Source: Caenorhabditis remanei
Taxonomy: Eukaryota; Nematoda; Chromadorea; Rhabditida; Rhabditidae
NCBI RefSeq assembly: GCF_010183535.1
Contig: NC_071328.1
Coordinates: forward strand, 4,216,001 to 4,280,000
DNA: 64,000 nucleotides
Reading direction: 5' to 3'
A program made the position numbers and the translations under genes. Within the stretch, counting starts at the first letter, position 1. The number at the start of each line of letters is the position of its first letter. The notes beneath the pieces were generated by a model, which made no database searches, was not told the origin of the DNA, and saw nothing but the letters and a program-made list of their open reading frames with translations. Below are positions 61,679-64,000 of this stretch, in pieces.

Positions 61679-64000
61679 ATGCGGATCGACGAACCGCAAC
61701 TGTTTGTTAGTATGTCAAAAGAGGCTCAAGATATTGTGAATGGAGGTGCTGGATCTGGAAATGATGAGACTAGTAGTAATTGTGATGAGAGACAAGATGA
61801 TCAGGCTGATGAGGTTTGTACTTTTTTTTGGTCTTTTGTGTGATGTCAGGAGTTTCAGTTTTTGATATAATGTAGAAAAAAGCTTAGATCTTCATTTTTG
61901 CAGTTGACACCTTTTTTCTAGCTATTCAAAATTTTGAGATATGCGTCTTTAAAGTGATGCCTATTTACCAATGTGCTAGAAAGCCGCGGACTGCTCTAGA
62001 ATTTCGAATTTTTGATATGTTCCAGATTGAGATTAGTACTCAGTTTTTGTAGTTAACAACTTTTTTCTAACTCTACAGACTTTGGAGATATAAGCGTTTT
62101 TACATTGAACAGTTTTAGTTCTTTTGAAAAAACATCAACCTTAAGATAGTGTAACGATGTCTCCAGTAGGTCCATTGCACTCAATTTTATATTTATATTT
62201 TAGGGCAAGTTGTGATCTTTATTTTTGTAGTTGACAAGTTTTTCGTAACTTTTTTGATTTTTGAGATATGAGTGATTCTAAGATATGAGTGAGGTCGATG
62301 CCAATTTCTAACCGAAATGTGTCAAGCTTTGACCTCTTGTAACATATTTCATTTTTGTTCAAATTTTAAAATTTAACTATCAAATTGTTAGAAATGTTTA
62401 GATCTCTATTTTTGTAGTTTACAACTTTTTTGTAAAAACTGTCCCGAATGAGTTATAATACCTTGAAGTAAAGGAACGGAGGGAGAGAGGGCGCAGACAG
62501 TGAGGTGCTCTCGTTTCTCTGCGTATTCACTAGAGAGATCAAAAAGTTGTCAACTACAAAAATATGGAGCTAAACTTGATTTAGAATGAAAAATTATTTT
62601 AGAGAAGAGTGAAAAATGAACTGCTAACGAGAATTTTCGAGCAGTACTTTGAGGATTGATTTTTCAAACTCAGCTGAACTAGGAATCTTAAATCTTAGTT
62701 TCTTTTTAAAACTTCAATTCTCAAATTTAAATTTTGAATATCAAAACTGACCCCGATATTTCAGGAGACCTCCCTGGATTCCCATCTCATCTCATTCTTT
62801 CAGCAGAAATGCACTCCTCCGGCATCCCCAGATTTGGCTGCAAATCTGAATGTATTCGATCTGGAGTCCCGCCAAAAAGTGGTTCAGCGTCTATTAAATT
62901 CTCAATTGAACCTCTCAAATCTGCGGACGCCTCTCAATCTTCCACCAATATTTCAAGCACTTCAAGGACCATTCAGTATTCAGGTACCAAGGAAATGGCA
63001 TCAATTCCATTCTTCAATCGATGCATTTCAGCAACAGCTACTCGGTTTGGCGTCTGGATTGACAGCTATGTCGCCGGGTTTAGATGATTATGATGAGGAG
63101 AATACGAATGGAATTGAGCCGGAGGACTTGACGTTAGGCGGATTCAGGAAGGAGACGTCCGTGAAATCAGAAGAACCGTCAGAGTCTGGAGTCAACCCAT
63201 CCGGTCCAGCATGGTCGTATGAGGAACAGTTTAAACAGGTTAGTCAAATCGAGTTGGAAGGAAACGCGCTCCATCGAAATTTCAGTTTCGGTAGAGCGTG
63301 TTTGCGATATCACAGCGCTTTTGATTGACATGACACCTATTTCTCAAAGTTCCAGTAGAACGTACTTTTGAAAGCTGGTGGCCTAGAAAACGTGCTCTAC
63401 CGAGAGTTGGGTTTCGGTAGTTCGGTAGAGCGCGTTTGCAATATTACAGCTGTTTTGAGACCCACTTATCAGAGTTCCAGTAGATCTGGTGGCCTAGAAA
63501 ACCAAGAGGTGCGAAAGTTCGGCCACCAACACTAAAAAGTGTGGTTTTTGTGTTTTCCGTGAATTTTTGTATGGAAATGATGAAATTTTACTTATTATCT
63601 CTGCACAGTTCTTACAATTGCGCTCCACTGAAATGCCCTTGAAAAATGTCTCTCAGTTTCGCACACAATTTTCATCGGTTTCAGTAGAGCGCGGTTGTAA
63701 GAAGCGTGCCGTGCTAATAATGCAAATGTGCCCTACCGTATCACCCCTCTCCACCGAAGTTTCGGTAGAGCACAATTGCACTTTGTGAAATGACCGAACT
63801 TTTGCATTTTCTCGGTCACAAAGAATCGGATTTTTGTAGTTTCCAGTCCGTCAGAATTCGTTTAAAATCCTCCATTCTCATATTCATCTCTCAAATTTCC
63901 ATAGATACGAGAACTTTGTTAATTATGTCCCCCCTACGTGAACTACAGTAATCCCTCTCCATCTCTTCTCTTCTTTTCAGAATTAAAGATGAAGACATAT
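61679..64000 (+). CDS. cfi-1: ARID3-type transcription factor CFI-1, 5' part (runs off right edge)
   Basis: Visible coding exons are 61679-61813 (ATG after a TTTTGCAG acceptor) and 62765-63238. The second may contain a 48-nt intron at 62980-63027 (GTACCA...TTTCAG), which is in frame either way; splicing gives FSIQ joined to QQLLGLASG. The protein starts MRIDEPQLFVSMSKEAQDIV, has an acidic stretch, then a Gln/Leu-rich region. It ends in this window at GPAWSYEEQFKQ, the exact start of the ARID3/BRIGHT extended ARID, whose next residues in the family are LYEL. The ARID DNA-binding domain and REKLES region must therefore lie beyond 64000. C. elegans CFI-1 is a neuronal identity regulator. An acceptor at 63980 leads to AAT TAA in the required frame, so the true next exon is probably further right. 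Earlier 5' exons are possible. Confidence 0.85.
62338..62580 (-). repeat. 240-bp repeat, inverted copy (in cfi-1 intron)
   Basis: Complement of 55810-56053. It carries TGTCCCGAATGAGTTATAAT and CTCTCGTTTCTCTGCG, and lies between the two visible cfi-1 exons. Confidence 0.8.
63595..63863. mobile_element. Composite repeat, copy 2 (in cfi-1 intron)
   Basis: The inverted-repeat element (ACAATTGCGCTCCACTGAAA ... GGTTGTAAGAAGCGTGCCG) and the following block to CAGTCCGTCAGAATTCGTTT match 54124-54445 in order and orientation. The internal part is slightly shorter. Confidence 0.75.

Noticed and set aside
1..64000. CRISPR arrays, bacterial operons, rRNA or tRNA genes
   Set aside because: No regularly spaced identical repeats, no rRNA core sequences and no complete tRNA fold were seen; gene structure is plainly eukaryotic.

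Overview
The window reads as nuclear DNA of a Caenorhabditis nematode. Introns are mostly 45-60 nt with TTTCAG acceptors. Spliced-leader-type acceptors sit directly before several start codons, and operon-like gene pairs lie about 200-310 bp apart. Six conserved genes splice together cleanly into full-length or near full-length orthologues: ercc-1, nubp-1, ncs-2, npp-17/Rae1, rod-1 and the 5' part of cfi-1. I did not try to name the species.

Region A (1 to about 9.2 kb) differs from the rest. It is more GC-rich and packed with a strand-biased CGAGG motif. It holds two unrecognised minus-strand multi-exon genes (one runs off the left edge), a dispersed 225-bp duplication, an exact 22-bp repeat and a degenerate tandem array of roughly 180-bp units. 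Region B (9.5-16.2 kb) is a decaying nematode F-box family cluster: one intact gene (12819-13954), a 5'-truncated copy, a relic, and a copy whose middle has been replaced by a hairpin element.

Region C (16.3-25.3 kb, minus strand) is a probable operon ercc-1, nubp-1, oxoacyl-ACP synthase. These genes serve DNA repair, Fe-S assembly and mitochondrial-type fatty acid synthesis. Region D (25.3-33.8 kb) holds ncs-2, a neuronal calcium sensor, between long pyrimidine-rich non-coding stretches. Region E (33.8-37.5 kb, minus strand) holds a probable two-gene operon, a 59-aa tail-anchored-type protein followed by npp-17, and then a degenerate tyrosine phosphatase. Region F (38.5-45.7 kb) is rod-1, a 15-exon kinetochore checkpoint gene.

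Region G (45.7-61.7 kb) is a 16-kb stretch in which I see no gene. It is full of palindromic MITE-like repeats, several of them shared with other parts of the window. Region H (61.7-64 kb) is the 5' part of a cfi-1/ARID3 transcription factor gene that continues past the right edge. The large empty interval before it fits a gene with extensive upstream control DNA, but I cannot show that from sequence alone.

Gene models were spliced by hand, checking GT-AG ends and reading phase. All repeat identities are by eye.
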